A stretch of DNA of 64,000 nucleotides from Streptococcus sp. WB01_FAA12 (GTDB lineage Bacteria > Bacillota > Bacilli > Lactobacillales > Streptococcaceae): assembly GCF_012843315.1 (NCBI RefSeq), contig NZ_JABAEX010000001.1:496001-560000 (forward strand), in the 5' to 3' direction. Position numbers and translations under genes: made by a program. The notes below the pieces were generated by a model, which saw only the letters and a list, made by a program, of their open reading frames with translations, ran no database searches and was not told the origin of the DNA. Below are positions 17,991 through 27,448 of the stretch, in pieces (the stretch's first letter is position 1; each line of letters opens with the position of its first letter).

Positions 17991-18872
17991 TTCTTCATTT
18001 TTTAAAAAGAATGTGTTATCACGAAACTTTGGATCTTTCAAACTCTGTACACTGGCATTGATAACTGCTCCGATAATCAGAATCTTGGCGATGAGAATAA
18101 ACCAGAACATCATCACCACAACGATAATGGAGCTGAAAAATCGGACGTCGACTAGATGGTTGACATAGTTATTGAAATAAACAGAAAAGATATTCAAAAG
18201 AAAGACAAGCGTCAGCAAAACAAAGATACTACCAGGAAAAACGTAGCGAATACGAGGGACTCTGACATTTGGAAGGAAATAGTAGAGCATGACCAAGATG
18301 GCAAAGAGCAAGGCATAAATCAAAGGGCCTGTAAAGTCCTGTAGATAATCAAAGAAAGGACTGTCTGATTGCCAGTAAGTTTTGACTAGGTTGAGCAACA
18401 TACGCCCAAACATACTCAAAAATAAGGCTAAGGCAAAAAGAATTTGCAAACCAAAGCTGACGAGCAAACTCATCAATTGATGGGAGATAATTCCTCGGCT
18501 CTTGGCCACTCCATAGGCCTTATTAAAAGCTTTTTGGAGGAAATCCATCGATTTCGAGAAGGTCCAAAGTGCAGACAATACGGCAAAACTCAGCAAACCA
18601 GTTGATGGTTGAGTCAGAACTTCTCGAACAATCTTTGCGACCACATCATACACCGTATCAGGCAAGAATTCCTTGATCGTCAGTAAGAAATTTGAAATCG
18701 GAATTTGAAAATAGGGCAAAATATTGACCATTATCATCAGCAAGGGGAAGATTGAAATCAACCAATAGTAGGCAACCGCAACACTGGTTAGTTCACTATC
18801 GGAAGCTTGATAAAAATGTAAAAAAGCTTTCAACAAGGGCCGTTCCATCAGCTCTTTCCACCACTTTTTCAT
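17988..18872 (-). CDS. YihY/BrkB family membrane protein
   Basis: 294-residue integral membrane protein with six hydrophobic helices and the family segment SVAVAYYWLISIFPLLMIMVNILPYF near the N-terminus. Once annotated as ribonuclease BN in error; true function unknown, with proposals in envelope transport. Ribosome site AGGAGG precedes the ATG. It follows the Na+/H+ antiporter gene by 35 bp on the same strand and has a terminator at its end. Confidence 0.88.
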   Translation of the reverse strand: MKKWWKELMERPLLKAFLHFYQASDSELTSVAVAYYWLISIFPLLMIMVNILPYFQIPISNFLLTIKEFLPDTVYDVVAKIVREVLTQPSTGLLSFAVLSALWTFSKSMDFLQKAFNKAYGVAKSRGIISHQLMSLLVSFGLQILFALALFLSMFGRMLLNLVKTYWQSDSPFFDYLQDFTGPLIYALLFAILVMLYYFLPNVRVPRIRYVFPGSIFVLLTLVFLLNIFSVYFNNYVNHLVDVRFFSSIIVVVMMFWFILIAKILIIGAVINASVQSLKDPKFRDNTFFLKNEE

Positions 18873-18907
18873 GTTGCTATCCTCCTAATACAACTTGATT
18901 TTCTAAA

Positions 18908-20962
18908 CTAATTTCTTCTGACTAATTCCATCATATCATAGGGTAGGGTATTTGCGGCTTCTTTTAGAGAATAATTCTCAAGATTGTTGACATTTTGTCG
19001 TAATTTCTTGGCATACTTGGTTGTAATCAATTTCTTCTCTTCGAATTCAAAGATTAACTTACGTTCTAGATAGTAACCTCTTAGCATTTCATCGATATTA
19101 TTTGGCTTGATGCGAGTGATAACACGTTCGACAAAGGCACCACTACCGATAATGGCCGTCTCGCGTAGACGAGACTCTTGCATAAAGCTGATCAAACTAC
19201 TCTTGTAGATTCCTTTTAGGTTTTCCAAACTTTCGATAATCAACTCCGTATTCTCTAGATAGAGTTCGGATATTTGATCATAGTCAATAGCTCGAAGGCG
19301 ACGTTGCTCCTTGTCATTCCAACTACGGAAGTTCTGGCCAAAGGTCAGCAATTCATGCAGGACAAAGCGCAAGATACGGAGCGATACAAGGAAGTAATAT
19401 GTTAGGCGGGAAGCCACCTTTCGATTGATGCTTTGCTCCATATTTTTCAGATAGCGTTGGTAAACTTGATAACCACGCTCACCGATTTTCCCTTCCTCGT
19501 AAGCCTGCTCCAAACCATCGCTTTCGATACTCAAGATGAGGAGTTTTAAAGCCTCCCAGTCCTCTTGGGCACTCTTGTTTTCTTGACTAAGGATTAGGTT
19601 TTCAATTCGACCGTGATAATTATCAATAGCTGCATAAAGGGGAAGTTTATTCTTATGCCCTTCCAGTTCTTTTTCTAACTCTCCTGTGACCTCATTTAAA
19701 ATCGCAATGTGCATGAGGTAATCCTTGGTTTCTTCTTGTTCCTCGGAAAGGTGGGGAAGAACTAAGAGACCTGTTAGAAAGCTTAATAGCGTGACACCCG
19801 CTACTAGAAAAAGTAAGAGGGGATACTCCTGCTCGAGATTACTAGGTATGAGAAGAATAGTTGCAATAGAGACTGTTCCTTTTACACCAGAGAAGGTCAA
19901 AAGGAGCATATCCTTCATGTATTTACGGAGACTTTTCTTGAGCCGTCGAGTTCTCCAAACATAGAAGCCATAAATCATAACAAAGCGAATGGCAAAAAGT
20001 AAGAATGTCAGCAAAACTACCGATACTAATAGTAGTAAGGGGTTATAAAGGGGGTTAGTCAGGATAGGTTCTGCTATCATTTCCAATTCCATTCCCAAGA
20101 TGACAAAGACAGAACCATTGAGCATAAAAGTCACGGTATGCCAAACCGTATCTGTAACAGTATCTACCTGAGCTTCGAGGAGCGTGATTTTTTTGAAACG
20201 ACTGGCCTTCAAAATCCCTGCAACCACTACAGCGATAATTCCTGAAACATGAAACTCTTCTGCGATAAAAAAGGTCATGAGTGGTAAACTTAACTCTAGC
20301 AAGAGTTCACTCGCTATATCCGTCGCTCGCACACTCAGTAAAAAGCTATGCAAGAAACGATTGACCATAGCCGTCACAAAACCGACTACAAAACCACCAA
20401 GGATAGAAAGTGCTAGGGAAGTCCCAGCTTGGCTGAGAGAAAAAGTTCCTGTTGTCCAAGCAGCAAGAGCCATCTGAAAGGCAACCAAACCAGAAGCGTC
20501 ATTTAAAAGGCCTTCTCCTTTTAGGATATTGGAAACCCGTTTGGGAAAACGAAAACGTTCAGAAAGAGAAGCAAAGGCTACCAGATCCGTCGGACCAAGC
20601 GCTGCCCCAACAGCCAAACAGGCAGCCAAGGGAAGACTGAGCCAAAGGAAATGAGCCGAGGCTCCCAAACTCAAGGTAGAGATGAAAATTACTGGAAAGA
20701 TTAAGTAGACAATGATGCGCCAGTGTTTTAAAACAGATGTAATATCGGCTTCTTCTGCCTCTCGGAAAAGTAAGGGGCCAATAACCATGGCCAGAAACAG
20801 CTCTGTATTGAGATGAAAATCAGTATTGGGCAAAAAAAGACCAATGCCAAGTCCCAAAAGGATTTGTACTAGGGGGAGGGGCAAAAAAGGCAAAAGTTTA
20901 TTGGTCGTAGTTGAAACGATTAAGACTAATAAAAATAGAATCAGGTAAATTAGTAGTGTCAT
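18908..20962 (-). CDS. CPA1-type Na+/H+ antiporter
   Basis: 684 residues. The first about 410 form 11-12 hydrophobic helices of the Na_H_Exchanger fold, including GPTDLVAFASLSERF with the ion-binding Asp and LKGEGLLNDASGLVAF. The C-terminal about 270 residues form a charged, helical cytoplasmic tail typical of NhaP/YjcE-like members. It probably expels Na+ (or K+) in exchange for protons. AAGGAGGG precedes the ATG. It lies 11 bp after an 84-residue unknown gene. Confidence 0.9.
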   Translation of the reverse strand: MTLLIYLILFLLVLIVSTTTNKLLPFLPLPLVQILLGLGIGLFLPNTDFHLNTELFLAMVIGPLLFREAEEADITSVLKHWRIIVYLIFPVIFISTLSLGASAHFLWLSLPLAACLAVGAALGPTDLVAFASLSERFRFPKRVSNILKGEGLLNDASGLVAFQMALAAWTTGTFSLSQAGTSLALSILGGFVVGFVTAMVNRFLHSFLLSVRATDIASELLLELSLPLMTFFIAEEFHVSGIIAVVVAGILKASRFKKITLLEAQVDTVTDTVWHTVTFMLNGSVFVILGMELEMIAEPILTNPLYNPLLLLVSVVLLTFLLFAIRFVMIYGFYVWRTRRLKKSLRKYMKDMLLLTFSGVKGTVSIATILLIPSNLEQEYPLLLFLVAGVTLLSFLTGLLVLPHLSEEQEETKDYLMHIAILNEVTGELEKELEGHKNKLPLYAAIDNYHGRIENLILSQENKSAQEDWEALKLLILSIESDGLEQAYEEGKIGERGYQVYQRYLKNMEQSINRKVASRLTYYFLVSLRILRFVLHELLTFGQNFRSWNDKEQRRLRAIDYDQISELYLENTELIIESLENLKGIYKSSLISFMQESRLRETAIIGSGAFVERVITRIKPNNIDEMLRGYYLERKLIFEFEEKKLITTKYAKKLRQNVNNLENYSLKEAANTLPYDMMELVRRN

Positions 20963-20973
20963 CTAGACCCTCC

Positions 20974-21228
20974 TTAGTCTTTTTTACAACAAAATTCAAA
21001 CATCTCCTTCTGCTCTTGGATTTTCTGATCAATCTTGGAACAGTCTTTGTGCTCTATTTTTTTCTGGCACCGTTCCATTTCAAGAGCCACTAACTTTTTC
21101 TTGATTTTAAGCATTTTCTTGCTCATATGTGCTTCGTCGAGCACCCCGACTGCTCTCTCGTGATGCGTTGACTCAACAAAATTTTGGCGCATAGCCTCTA
21201 ATTTCTCACGTAGATATTGTTTATCCAT
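20974..21228 (-). CDS. Small cysteine-containing helical protein, unknown
   Basis: 84 residues, MDKQYLREKLEAMRQNFVES..., strongly charged and helical. Cysteines occur late (RCQKK, KDCSK) with a final FCCKKD pair, which could bind metal or form disulfides; that is inference. Not recognised with confidence. It overlaps the mnmM stop by 8 bp and precedes the antiporter, so it is an internal member of the mnmL-mnmM operon. Confidence 0.75.
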   Translation of the reverse strand: MDKQYLREKLEAMRQNFVESTHHERAVGVLDEAHMSKKMLKIKKKLVALEMERCQKKIEHKDCSKIDQKIQEQKEMFEFCCKKD

Positions 21229-21778
21229 GTCTATATCTTTCTAATTTCTCAATCATAACTAAAAACGGTGGATTGTTGACTTGGTTTAGGGTCCGATAAA
21301 TGGCCGCTGTATACTCTTGTTGGTTCAACTGGCTAACAAAATCCAATACAGCATCCCTCTCGGTGTCTCCTCCTTCATGACCATAATAAATCATGATGGC
21401 AATCCGTCCTCCTTTGACAAGCAAGTGACACAGCTTTTCTAAAGCTTCGATAGTAGTCTGAGGTTGTGTGATGACAGATTTGTCAGCAGACGGCAAATAA
21501 CCAAGATTAAAAATCCCTGCTTTAGCTTCTGTCACAAACTGGTCAAGCGTCTCATGCCCTTGCAAAATCAACTGGACATTTTCTAAACCTGCCTCATTTA
21601 AACGGTCTTGGGTTTTCTCCAAAGCTTGTTCTTGTATATCAAAGGCATAGACTTGCTTGGCTAGCTTGGCTAAAAAAAGCGTATCATGGCCATTGCCCAT
21701 GGTCGCATCCACTACAATATCCTCTTTTGTCACGATTTCCGCCAAAAAATCATGCGCCATCTCAAGTGGTCTTTCCAT
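21221..21778 (-). CDS. mnmM: tRNA 5-aminomethyl-2-thiouridine methyltransferase MnmM (YtqB family)
   Basis: 185-residue class I SAM methyltransferase with DATMGNGHDTLFLAKLAKQVYAFDIQ (SAM motif I to acidic loop) and a PSADKSVITQP segment. It corresponds to Bacillus YtqB, shown in recent work to be the methyltransferase completing mnm5s2U34 in tRNA of Gram-positive bacteria lacking MnmC. Its start overlaps the radical SAM gene by 17 bp, and this pair is conserved. Assignment is by family memory. Confidence 0.85.
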   Translation of the reverse strand: MERPLEMAHDFLAEIVTKEDIVVDATMGNGHDTLFLAKLAKQVYAFDIQEQALEKTQDRLNEAGLENVQLILQGHETLDQFVTEAKAGIFNLGYLPSADKSVITQPQTTIEALEKLCHLLVKGGRIAIMIYYGHEGGDTERDAVLDFVSQLNQQEYTAAIYRTLNQVNNPPFLVMIEKLERYRHG

Positions 21779-22709
21779 TTTTAAACTCCTGTTTTACAGC
21801 CTTGCATCCTTGCACACTTCCACGACGTCTCATTTCAGTTTCAATAGCATTTAGCACTTCCCATTTGTTGAGGCTCCACATGGGACCAATCAACATATCT
21901 CTAGGCGCATCCCCCGTGATTCGGTGGATGACGATATGCTTGGGAATGATTTCCAACTGGTCACAGATAACCTTGACATACTCGTCCTGACTCATCAGTT
22001 GCAAGCGCCCTTCGTGGTAATCTCGCTGCATCCGTGTATTGGTCATGAGATGGAGCAAGTGCAGTTTAATTCCTTGAATATCATTATCCCTGACACAGCG
22101 GCGAACATTTTCGACCATCATCTCATGAGTCTCACCGGGCAAACCATTAATCAAATGGGAAACAATCTCAATCTTGGGATATTTCCTCAAGCGTTTTACT
22201 GTTTCAACATACAATTCATAAGAATGAGCACGGTTAATCAGGTCAGAGGTTGCTTCAAAGGTGGTCTGTAAACCCAATTCTACCGTCACATGCATGCGCT
22301 CCGATAACTCAGCCAAATATTCGATGGTTTCATCTGGTAAACAGTCTGGCCGTGTTCCGATATTGATTCCCACTACACCAGGTTCGTTGATGGCTTGTTC
22401 ATAACGCTCCCGAATCACTTCAACCTTTTCATGGGTATTGGTAAAGTTTTGAAAATAAACCAGATACTTTTTAACATCTGGCCACTTGCGGTGCATAAAG
22501 TCGATTTCCTTATAAAATTGCTCACGGATAGGGGCATCCGGTGCTACAATAGCATCTCCAGAACCTGAAACTGTACAAAAGGTACAGCCCCCATGTGCCA
22601 CAGTTCCATCGCGATTTGGACAGTCAAATCCCGCATCAATAGGAACTTTGAAAGTCTTTTCTCCAAAAAGTTTTCGATAATAATCATTCAAGGTATTATA
22701 AGATTTCAT
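21762..22709 (-). CDS. mnmL: TIGR01212 radical SAM protein (YtqA/MnmL)
   Basis: 315 residues from MKSYNTLNDYYRKLFGEKTFKVP. The frame runs 56 codons further upstream, but that DNA holds the promoter. The radical SAM cluster sits in CPNRDGTVAHGGCTFC, followed by GINIGTRPDCL and a YhcC/YtqA C-terminus. YtqA (MnmL) acts with MnmM in the cmnm5 to nm5 to mnm5 branch of tRNA wobble uridine modification. The TATAAT box ends 7 nt before the ATG with no ribosome site, so a leaderless transcript is predicted. Confidence 0.87.
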   Translation of the reverse strand: MKSYNTLNDYYRKLFGEKTFKVPIDAGFDCPNRDGTVAHGGCTFCTVSGSGDAIVAPDAPIREQFYKEIDFMHRKWPDVKKYLVYFQNFTNTHEKVEVIRERYEQAINEPGVVGINIGTRPDCLPDETIEYLAELSERMHVTVELGLQTTFEATSDLINRAHSYELYVETVKRLRKYPKIEIVSHLINGLPGETHEMMVENVRRCVRDNDIQGIKLHLLHLMTNTRMQRDYHEGRLQLMSQDEYVKVICDQLEIIPKHIVIHRITGDAPRDMLIGPMWSLNKWEVLNAIETEMRRRGSVQGCKAVKQEFKNGKTT

Positions 22710-22716
22710 AACTTTC

Positions 22717-22725
22717 ATTATAACA
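22717..22725 (-). promoter_or_regulatory. mnmL extended -10 promoter giving a leaderless mRNA
   Basis: Minus-strand TGTTATAAT; the 7-nt gap GAAAGTT separates the hexamer from the ATG at 22707-22709. The upstream Met codon in the same frame (22716-22718) overlaps the -10 box, so it cannot be the start if this promoter is used. Confidence 0.7.
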
Positions 22726-22800
22726 AAAAACACCCACAATCTCAAAAGCCTGACTTTCCTACAGATTCCCTTGTTTCTCATTTCCTTTAATGATTTTTTA

Positions 22801-22809
22801 TGATACAAT
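22801..22809 (+). promoter_or_regulatory. Extended -10 promoter of the DUF3397 gene
   Basis: TGATACAAT; the hexamer ends 6 nt before the ATG at 22816, so the mRNA would be leaderless or have a leader of under 10 nt if the ATG at 22825 is used. Confidence 0.6.
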
Positions 22810-22815
22810 ATGGGT

Positions 22816-23175
22816 ATGATTTTAATGAAAATAGCAGCTACTTTATTGTTGGTATTAACCCTCGTGGTCTCCATCATTGTAACAAAACTTTTTAAACTGA
22901 AAAAACTAGGACTGAATTTTGCGGATTTAGCTTTTCCACTTTTGGTATTCGAGTATTATCTTATCACTGCAAAAGCCTTTACCCACAACTTTCTGCCACG
23001 ACTTGGTGTTGCACTTTCTCTCCTAGCAATCCTCCTTGTAGTCTTTTTCCTACTCAAAAAACGAAGTTTTTATTACCCTAAATTTATCAAATTCTTCTGG
23101 AGAGCGGGTTTTCTCCTAACCTTAGTCCTCTATATCGCTATGATTGTAGAATTAATGATGCTCACACCCCAATAA
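22816..23175 (+). CDS. DUF3397 family membrane protein
   Basis: 119 residues from MILMKIAATLLL with four hydrophobic helices separated by short basic loops (KLFKLKKLG, LKKRSFYYPKF). I recognise the DUF3397 family of Bacillota; function unknown. An ATG at 22810 lies too close to the -10 box. The gene is divergent from mnmL and ends in a strong hairpin. Confidence 0.78.
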   Translation: MILMKIAATLLLVLTLVVSIIVTKLFKLKKLGLNFADLAFPLLVFEYYLITAKAFTHNFLPRLGVALSLLAILLVVFFLLKKRSFYYPKFIKFFWRAGFLLTLVLYIAMIVELMMLTPQ

Positions 23176-23176
23176 A

Positions 23177-23209
23177 TCCCTAGAACAACTGATTCTAGGG
23201 ATTTTAATT
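23177..23209 (+). terminator. Terminator after the DUF3397 gene
   Basis: CCCTAGAA / TTCTAGGG stem, 7-nt loop, then ATTTTAATTT. Confidence 0.85.
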
Positions 23210-23284
23210 TATGGAAATTAAGTGTCAGCTAACCCAGACACTTAACAAAGAGCCAGCATTCCTTTTATTTATAAATCTATTTTA

Positions 23285-24907
23285 TTAAGATCGTTTAAAT
23301 TTTGCTCGTAGGCGGTCTGCCTGAGGTTTACCAATAATCTTATCCAATAGGTGAGTGCCAAGACTCATTAAACCATAGAGTCCTCCCCCGAGACCTCCGA
23401 TGAGGGCTACATAAAAGAAACTCCAGAAGCGTCCCGTTGGTTGGAAGAAAAATCCTAAAATCCACTGTAGGAAACCAACTAAGAGAAACATGACCATTGT
23501 CAAAATCATAATCAAAATTGTCCGTTTCAAGATAATCTTACGACGAGCACCCGTCACCTGACAAATATCTCGGTACATCAGAACATTTGGAATGATGAGA
23601 CCGATGGTCGTTGAAATCAAAGGACCATAACTGTGGAAAATAGCAATACTTGGAAGTTGCAAGACTAACTTAGCAATTGATCCATAGACAAAGTAAAGAA
23701 CTGCCTTGCGGTTTCGGAACATGGCCTGAAGCATGGGTGACAAGACCATGTACAAACCTAAAATAGTAGACTGTAAAACCGCAAAGACAAACAAGCCCAT
23801 GGCCAGACTATCTGGCTTGCCATAAAAAACTGTATAGAGAGGCTCCCCTACCATGACGACTCCAACTGTTGCTGGTAAGAGAAACATAAAGAGCATGGTC
23901 ATACTATCTTGAACTAGGCGAGCAGCGGCTCTCAAATCACCTTTGACATAATTTTCCGTCAAAAGTGGCAAGCCGACACTTCCAATCGAGACACCAACAG
24001 AGATCAAAATCATGGTGATTTTATTAGGATTGGCTGAGAAATAAGAAAACATGACAACCAAGTCTTCATTGCTATAGTTAGTAAACCAGGTCATGCTATT
24101 GATAAAGGTCATCTGGTCTAAAATCTGAAAGAGCTGGATGGCAGACCCTGTCAGGATAAAGGGAATGGCTTCCTTGATGGTATCGACTAAGAGTCGCTTA
24201 CTATTGATCTTATCCCGTGTTTCAAAAACTCTTTTGAGCAAACCTTCTTGGGCAAGGAAATAGATTAAGACTGCAAAACTGGCCACCATTCCCACAAAGG
24301 CAGCAAAGGTAGACTGAGTAACCGCTGATAAGTAATCACCAGAACCCATCTTCATGATAATAAAAGTAGCCAACAACATCCAGATAACACGGATCACCTG
24401 CTCGGCGATTTGGCTCATAGCATAGGGTTTGAGGTTATTCATCCCTTGGAAGAAGCCCCGGATAACACTCATAGATGGAAAAATCAGAACTGCCCAAGCC
24501 AAACTCTGCATGATGGGAATCAGGTCTTTGCCCACACCTGACAAATCTGCTAACCAGGGAGAAAAGAGATACAAGACCAAGGCAAAGACTAAGCCCAAGC
24601 CCGTCATAAAGCTTAGGAAACTCCGAATCAAGGCAAAACTATGCTCTTCTTCTCGCATGGTATTGTACTTAGCCACTTGTTTGGCGACCGCAACAGGTAT
24701 ACCCGCTGTCGAAATCAGCAAGAACCAAGCATAAATATTGTAGCCCATGGTAAAGAGACCATTTGCCTTAGCAGCATAAGTCCCCATCCAGATATACCAG
24801 GGAATAATATAAATAGCACCAAGGAGGCGACTAATAAAGTTGCTAGCTGTTAGCCAAGCAGTCCCTCGCAACATCTGGGCTTGCTGGTGATTGTTTTCGT
24901 TAGACAT
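23285..24907 (-). CDS. murJ: MurJ-like lipid II flippase (YtgP, polysaccharide biosynthesis family)
   Basis: 540 residues with 14 predicted membrane helices of the MATE-like MOP superfamily. The N-terminus MLRGTAWLTASNFISRLLGAIYIIP is the YtgP/MurJ pattern. It flips lipid-linked peptidoglycan precursor (lipid II) outward. The start at 24905-24907 (MSNENNHQQ) is preferred because GAGGA lies just upstream, inside a five-codon TTG extension. It is divergent from murE, so two steps of wall synthesis share this control region. Other substrates cannot be excluded. Confidence 0.85.
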   Translation of the reverse strand: MSNENNHQQAQMLRGTAWLTASNFISRLLGAIYIIPWYIWMGTYAAKANGLFTMGYNIYAWFLLISTAGIPVAVAKQVAKYNTMREEEHSFALIRSFLSFMTGLGLVFALVLYLFSPWLADLSGVGKDLIPIMQSLAWAVLIFPSMSVIRGFFQGMNNLKPYAMSQIAEQVIRVIWMLLATFIIMKMGSGDYLSAVTQSTFAAFVGMVASFAVLIYFLAQEGLLKRVFETRDKINSKRLLVDTIKEAIPFILTGSAIQLFQILDQMTFINSMTWFTNYSNEDLVVMFSYFSANPNKITMILISVGVSIGSVGLPLLTENYVKGDLRAAARLVQDSMTMLFMFLLPATVGVVMVGEPLYTVFYGKPDSLAMGLFVFAVLQSTILGLYMVLSPMLQAMFRNRKAVLYFVYGSIAKLVLQLPSIAIFHSYGPLISTTIGLIIPNVLMYRDICQVTGARRKIILKRTILIMILTMVMFLLVGFLQWILGFFFQPTGRFWSFFYVALIGGLGGGLYGLMSLGTHLLDKIIGKPQADRLRAKFKRS

Positions 24908-24976
24908 AGCTTCCTCATTCAATTTTGATAACTAGGAAAAGTTCCCTATCTTCCATTATAAACTTTTCCTTGTTAC

Positions 24977-25005
24977 TTGTAAAATTCAGACTTGAAGTTT
25001 ATAAT
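24977..25005 (+). promoter_or_regulatory. murE promoter giving a leaderless mRNA
   Basis: -35 TTGTAA (24977-24982), 17 bp, -10 TATAAT (25000-25005). The ATG of murE begins 7 nt later (AGAAAGT between), leaving no room for a ribosome site. Confidence 0.75.
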
Positions 25006-25012
25006 AGAAAGT

Positions 25013-26458
25013 ATGATTAAGATTGAAACCGTATTAAATATATTAAAGAAAGATGGCCTTTTTCGTGAGATTATTGACCAAGGTCATTACCACTACAACT
25101 ACAGCGAAGTTGTTTTTGACAGCATCAGTTACGACAGTCGTAAAGTTAAAGAACAGAGCCTATTTTTCGTTAAGGGAGCTTCTTTTAAAAAAGAATTCCT
25201 TACCTCTGCTATTACACATGGTCTCGGATGGTATATAGCTGAGCAAGACTACGAAGTTGGTATTCCTGTTATTGTCGTGAGCGATATTAAGAAAGCCATG
25301 AGTTTGATTGCTATGGAGTTTTATGGTAATCCACAAGAGAAACTCAAAATTCTCGCCTTCACTGGAACCAAGGGTAAGACAACAGCGGCCTATTTTGCCT
25401 ATAACATCTTAGCTCAACACCATCGCCCAGCTATGCTGTCAACCATGAATACGACCTTAGATGGTAAGACCTTCTTTAAGTCTGCCCTCACAACTCCAGA
25501 AAGTATCGATCTCTTTGATATGATGGCTCAGGCTGTTAAGAATGGTAGAACCCATCTCATCATGGAAGTCTCCAGTCAAGCCTATCTGGTCAAACGCGTC
25601 TATGGTCTGACTTTTGATGTAGGAGTTTTCCTCAATATCAGCCCTGATCATATCGGACCGATTGAGCATCCTAGCTTTGAAGATTACTTCTACCACAAAC
25701 GTCTCTTGATGAAAAATAGCCGAGCAGTTGTCATTAACAGCGACATGGATCACTTTTCTGTACTAAAAGAACAAGTGGAACATCAAGAGCATGACTTCTA
25801 TGGTAGCCAGTCAAATAACCAAATCGAGAATTCCAAAGCCTTTAGCTTTTCAGCTACTGGTAAACTTGCTGGAGATTATGATATTCAACTCATCGGTCAC
25901 TTTAACCAAGAAAATGCAGTTGCTGCAGGACTTGCCTGCCTTCGTCTCGGAGCCAGTCTTGAAGACATCAAAAAAGGAATCGCCACAACCCGCGTTCCTG
26001 GACGTATGGAAGTCCTCACACAGAAAAATGGTGCCAAGGTCTTCATCGACTATGCCCACAATGGCGATAGTCTGAAAAAACTGATTTCTGTTGTTGAAAC
26101 CCATCAAACTGGAAAGATTGCTCTGGTTCTCGGTTCGACTGGAAACAAGGGTGAAAGTCGTCGCAAAGACTTTGGCCTCCTCCTCAATCAACACCCTGAG
26201 ATTCAAGTCTTTCTCACAGCTGATGATCCAAACTATGAAGATCCAATGGCCATTGCGGATGAAATCAGTAGCTATATCAGTCATCCTGTTGAAAAGATTG
26301 CCGATCGTGAACAAGCTATCAAGGCAGCGATGGCCATCACAAATCAAGAACTCGATGCCGTGATTATTGCTGGTAAGGGAGCTGATTGCTACCAGATTGT
26401 CCAAGGAAAAAAAGAAGACTATCCTGGAGACGCAGCTATCGCAGAACGTTATCTATAA
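25013..26458 (+). CDS. murE: UDP-MurNAc-tripeptide synthetase (L-lysine adding)
   Basis: 481 residues from [17 protein letters not shown], the known streptococcal start and length. Mur ligase domains: P-loop [12 protein letters not shown], central domain with [13 protein letters not shown], and a C-terminal domain with the amino-acid selecting loop DDPNYEDP, the lysine-type rather than the DNPR meso-DAP type. It adds L-Lys to UDP-MurNAc-Ala-Glu in the cytoplasm. The seven-codon upstream extension overlaps the promoter. Terminated by a strong hairpin. Confidence 0.96.
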   Translation: MIKIETVLNILKKDGLFREIIDQGHYHYNYSEVVFDSISYDSRKVKEQSLFFVKGASFKKEFLTSAITHGLGWYIAEQDYEVGIPVIVVSDIKKAMSLIAMEFYGNPQEKLKILAFTGTKGKTTAAYFAYNILAQHHRPAMLSTMNTTLDGKTFFKSALTTPESIDLFDMMAQAVKNGRTHLIMEVSSQAYLVKRVYGLTFDVGVFLNISPDHIGPIEHPSFEDYFYHKRLLMKNSRAVVINSDMDHFSVLKEQVEHQEHDFYGSQSNNQIENSKAFSFSATGKLAGDYDIQLIGHFNQENAVAAGLACLRLGASLEDIKKGIATTRVPGRMEVLTQKNGAKVFIDYAHNGDSLKKLISVVETHQTGKIALVLGSTGNKGESRRKDFGLLLNQHPEIQVFLTADDPNYEDPMAIADEISSYISHPVEKIADREQAIKAAMAITNQELDAVIIAGKGADCYQIVQGKKEDYPGDAAIAERYL

Positions 26459-26462
26459 AATC

Positions 26463-26497
26463 AAAAAATCAAGGGAAGCTTTTCCCTTGATTTTTTT
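26463..26497. terminator. Bidirectional terminator between murE and csbD-like gene
   Basis: AATCAAGGGAA / TTCCCTTGATT stem with A- and T-runs on both sides, shared by the converging murE and csbD-like genes. Confidence 0.92.
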
Positions 26498-26696
26498 AGT
26501 CTTCTTTCTTAAATGAGTTTTTAAGGCCTTCAACGGCACCCTCTACAGCGCCTTTAGCTTCTTCAACTACTTCTTTTGCTTTCGCAACTGTTTTTTCTAC
26601 AGTGCCTTCTGCTTCTGTCTTGCTATCGCCAGTAACTTTACCAAATCCTTCTTTGATAGCACCAGTTGCTTGATCCAATTTATTTTCAAGTGACAT
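26496..26696 (-). CDS. CsbD-family stress protein
   Basis: 66 residues from [24 protein letters not shown], the CsbD signature, followed by a helical Ala/Glu/Lys-rich tail. CsbD proteins are abundant stress-induced cytoplasmic proteins of unknown mechanism. The start is fixed by AAAGGAG; the longer frame is not supported. Its promoter carries a CGATAA-TGG-TTATCG palindrome near +1, suggesting a dedicated repressor. Confidence 0.9.
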   Translation of the reverse strand: MSLENKLDQATGAIKEGFGKVTGDSKTEAEGTVEKTVAKAKEVVEEAKGAVEGAVEGLKNSFKKED

Positions 26697-26721
26697 AGCT
26701 CTGTCTCCTTTGCTTTTAATA

Positions 26722-26736
26722 CGATAATGGTTATCG
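26722..26736. promoter_or_regulatory. Palindromic operator candidate downstream of the csbD promoter
   Basis: CGATAA TGG TTATCG, perfect 6-bp arms, positioned about +3 to +17 relative to the predicted start site. It would act as a roadblock or repressor site. Confidence 0.55.
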
Positions 26737-26745
26737 CTTACATTC

Positions 26746-26774
26746 AGTTTATGCTTATTCTTTAGCAAAGTCAA
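26746..26774 (-). promoter_or_regulatory. csbD-like gene promoter
   Basis: -35 TTGACT (26769-26774), 17 bp, -10 TAAACT (26746-26751) on the minus strand. Confidence 0.7.
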
Positions 26775-26797
26775 ACAATCTGCTCAAAATGAAGCAA

Positions 26798-27448
26798 TTA
26801 AGGTAAATAGAAAGTCAACCATTCCTTGTCGAAATCAACAGCCAACTCATACTTTCCTTCTTCGTTTTGAACAATATAACCCAAGACGACTAAACTGTCC
26901 ACAAAGATATCACGGCGTTTCTGCATCAGCTGGTCCTTTTTGAGAAACTTCAGTAAAAAAGTCGTCATATACTTGAGGGCGTACTCAGGATTGACATCTC
27001 CCAAAATGGCATAGAGTTCCTGCTGTTTTTGTGCCAAAGGATATTGATTCTTGACCTTGTAGAAATAATTAGACAGGGTCATTTTTGTTCGCGCAAAGTC
27101 AGTCTTTTCAACTAAGATAGCTACATTGGTTTGATTGCGCAATTCTGTCTCAAAAGTCTTCTCTAGCAAGGCTTGATAGACTGGACTGTCCTCTCTGACA
27201 AAAATCTCTTGGTCAAGGGATAGATTGTCTATCGATTCTAGAAAAGGGAGATTGAGGGAATAGCGTTTGTTTTCCCTTCGGATCAAGCCCGCCTTTATAT
27301 ACTCTTCCATGAGTTTATCAACTGCCACATCTGGAAACTGAGCCTTGATTTCTCGGAGAATCACATCGTCATGATGGTCCAGATAGTCAACCAAATCTAT
27401 AAAAAATGGCTGTCGAGTCAAACGGGAGGGATTAAAAATCTGAATCAT
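26798..27448 (-). CDS. DUF1803 family protein
   Basis: 216 residues beginning MIQIFNPSRLTRQPFFIDLVDYLDHH, which I recall as DUF1803, a streptococcal family of unknown function. Cytoplasmic, mixed helix, no signal peptide. The segment around 20-70 looks like a winged-helix fold (VDKLMEEYIKAGLIRRENKRYSL), so nucleic acid binding is possible but unproven. Its start overlaps the end of the amidase-like gene by 17 bp. Confidence 0.75.
   Translation of the reverse strand: MIQIFNPSRLTRQPFFIDLVDYLDHHDDVILREIKAQFPDVAVDKLMEEYIKAGLIRRENKRYSLNLPFLESIDNLSLDQEIFVREDSPVYQALLEKTFETELRNQTNVAILVEKTDFARTKMTLSNYFYKVKNQYPLAQKQQELYAILGDVNPEYALKYMTTFLLKFLKKDQLMQKRRDIFVDSLVVLGYIVQNEEGKYELAVDFDKEWLTFYLP

Noticed and set aside
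22710..22877. N-terminal extension of the MnmL frame by 56 codons
   Set aside because: It crosses the extended -10 box and contains no family sequence; the protein family begins at MKSYNTL.
24908..24922. Longer start for the MurJ-like protein at a TTG
   Set aside because: The extension contains the GAGGA ribosome site for the ATG at 24907.
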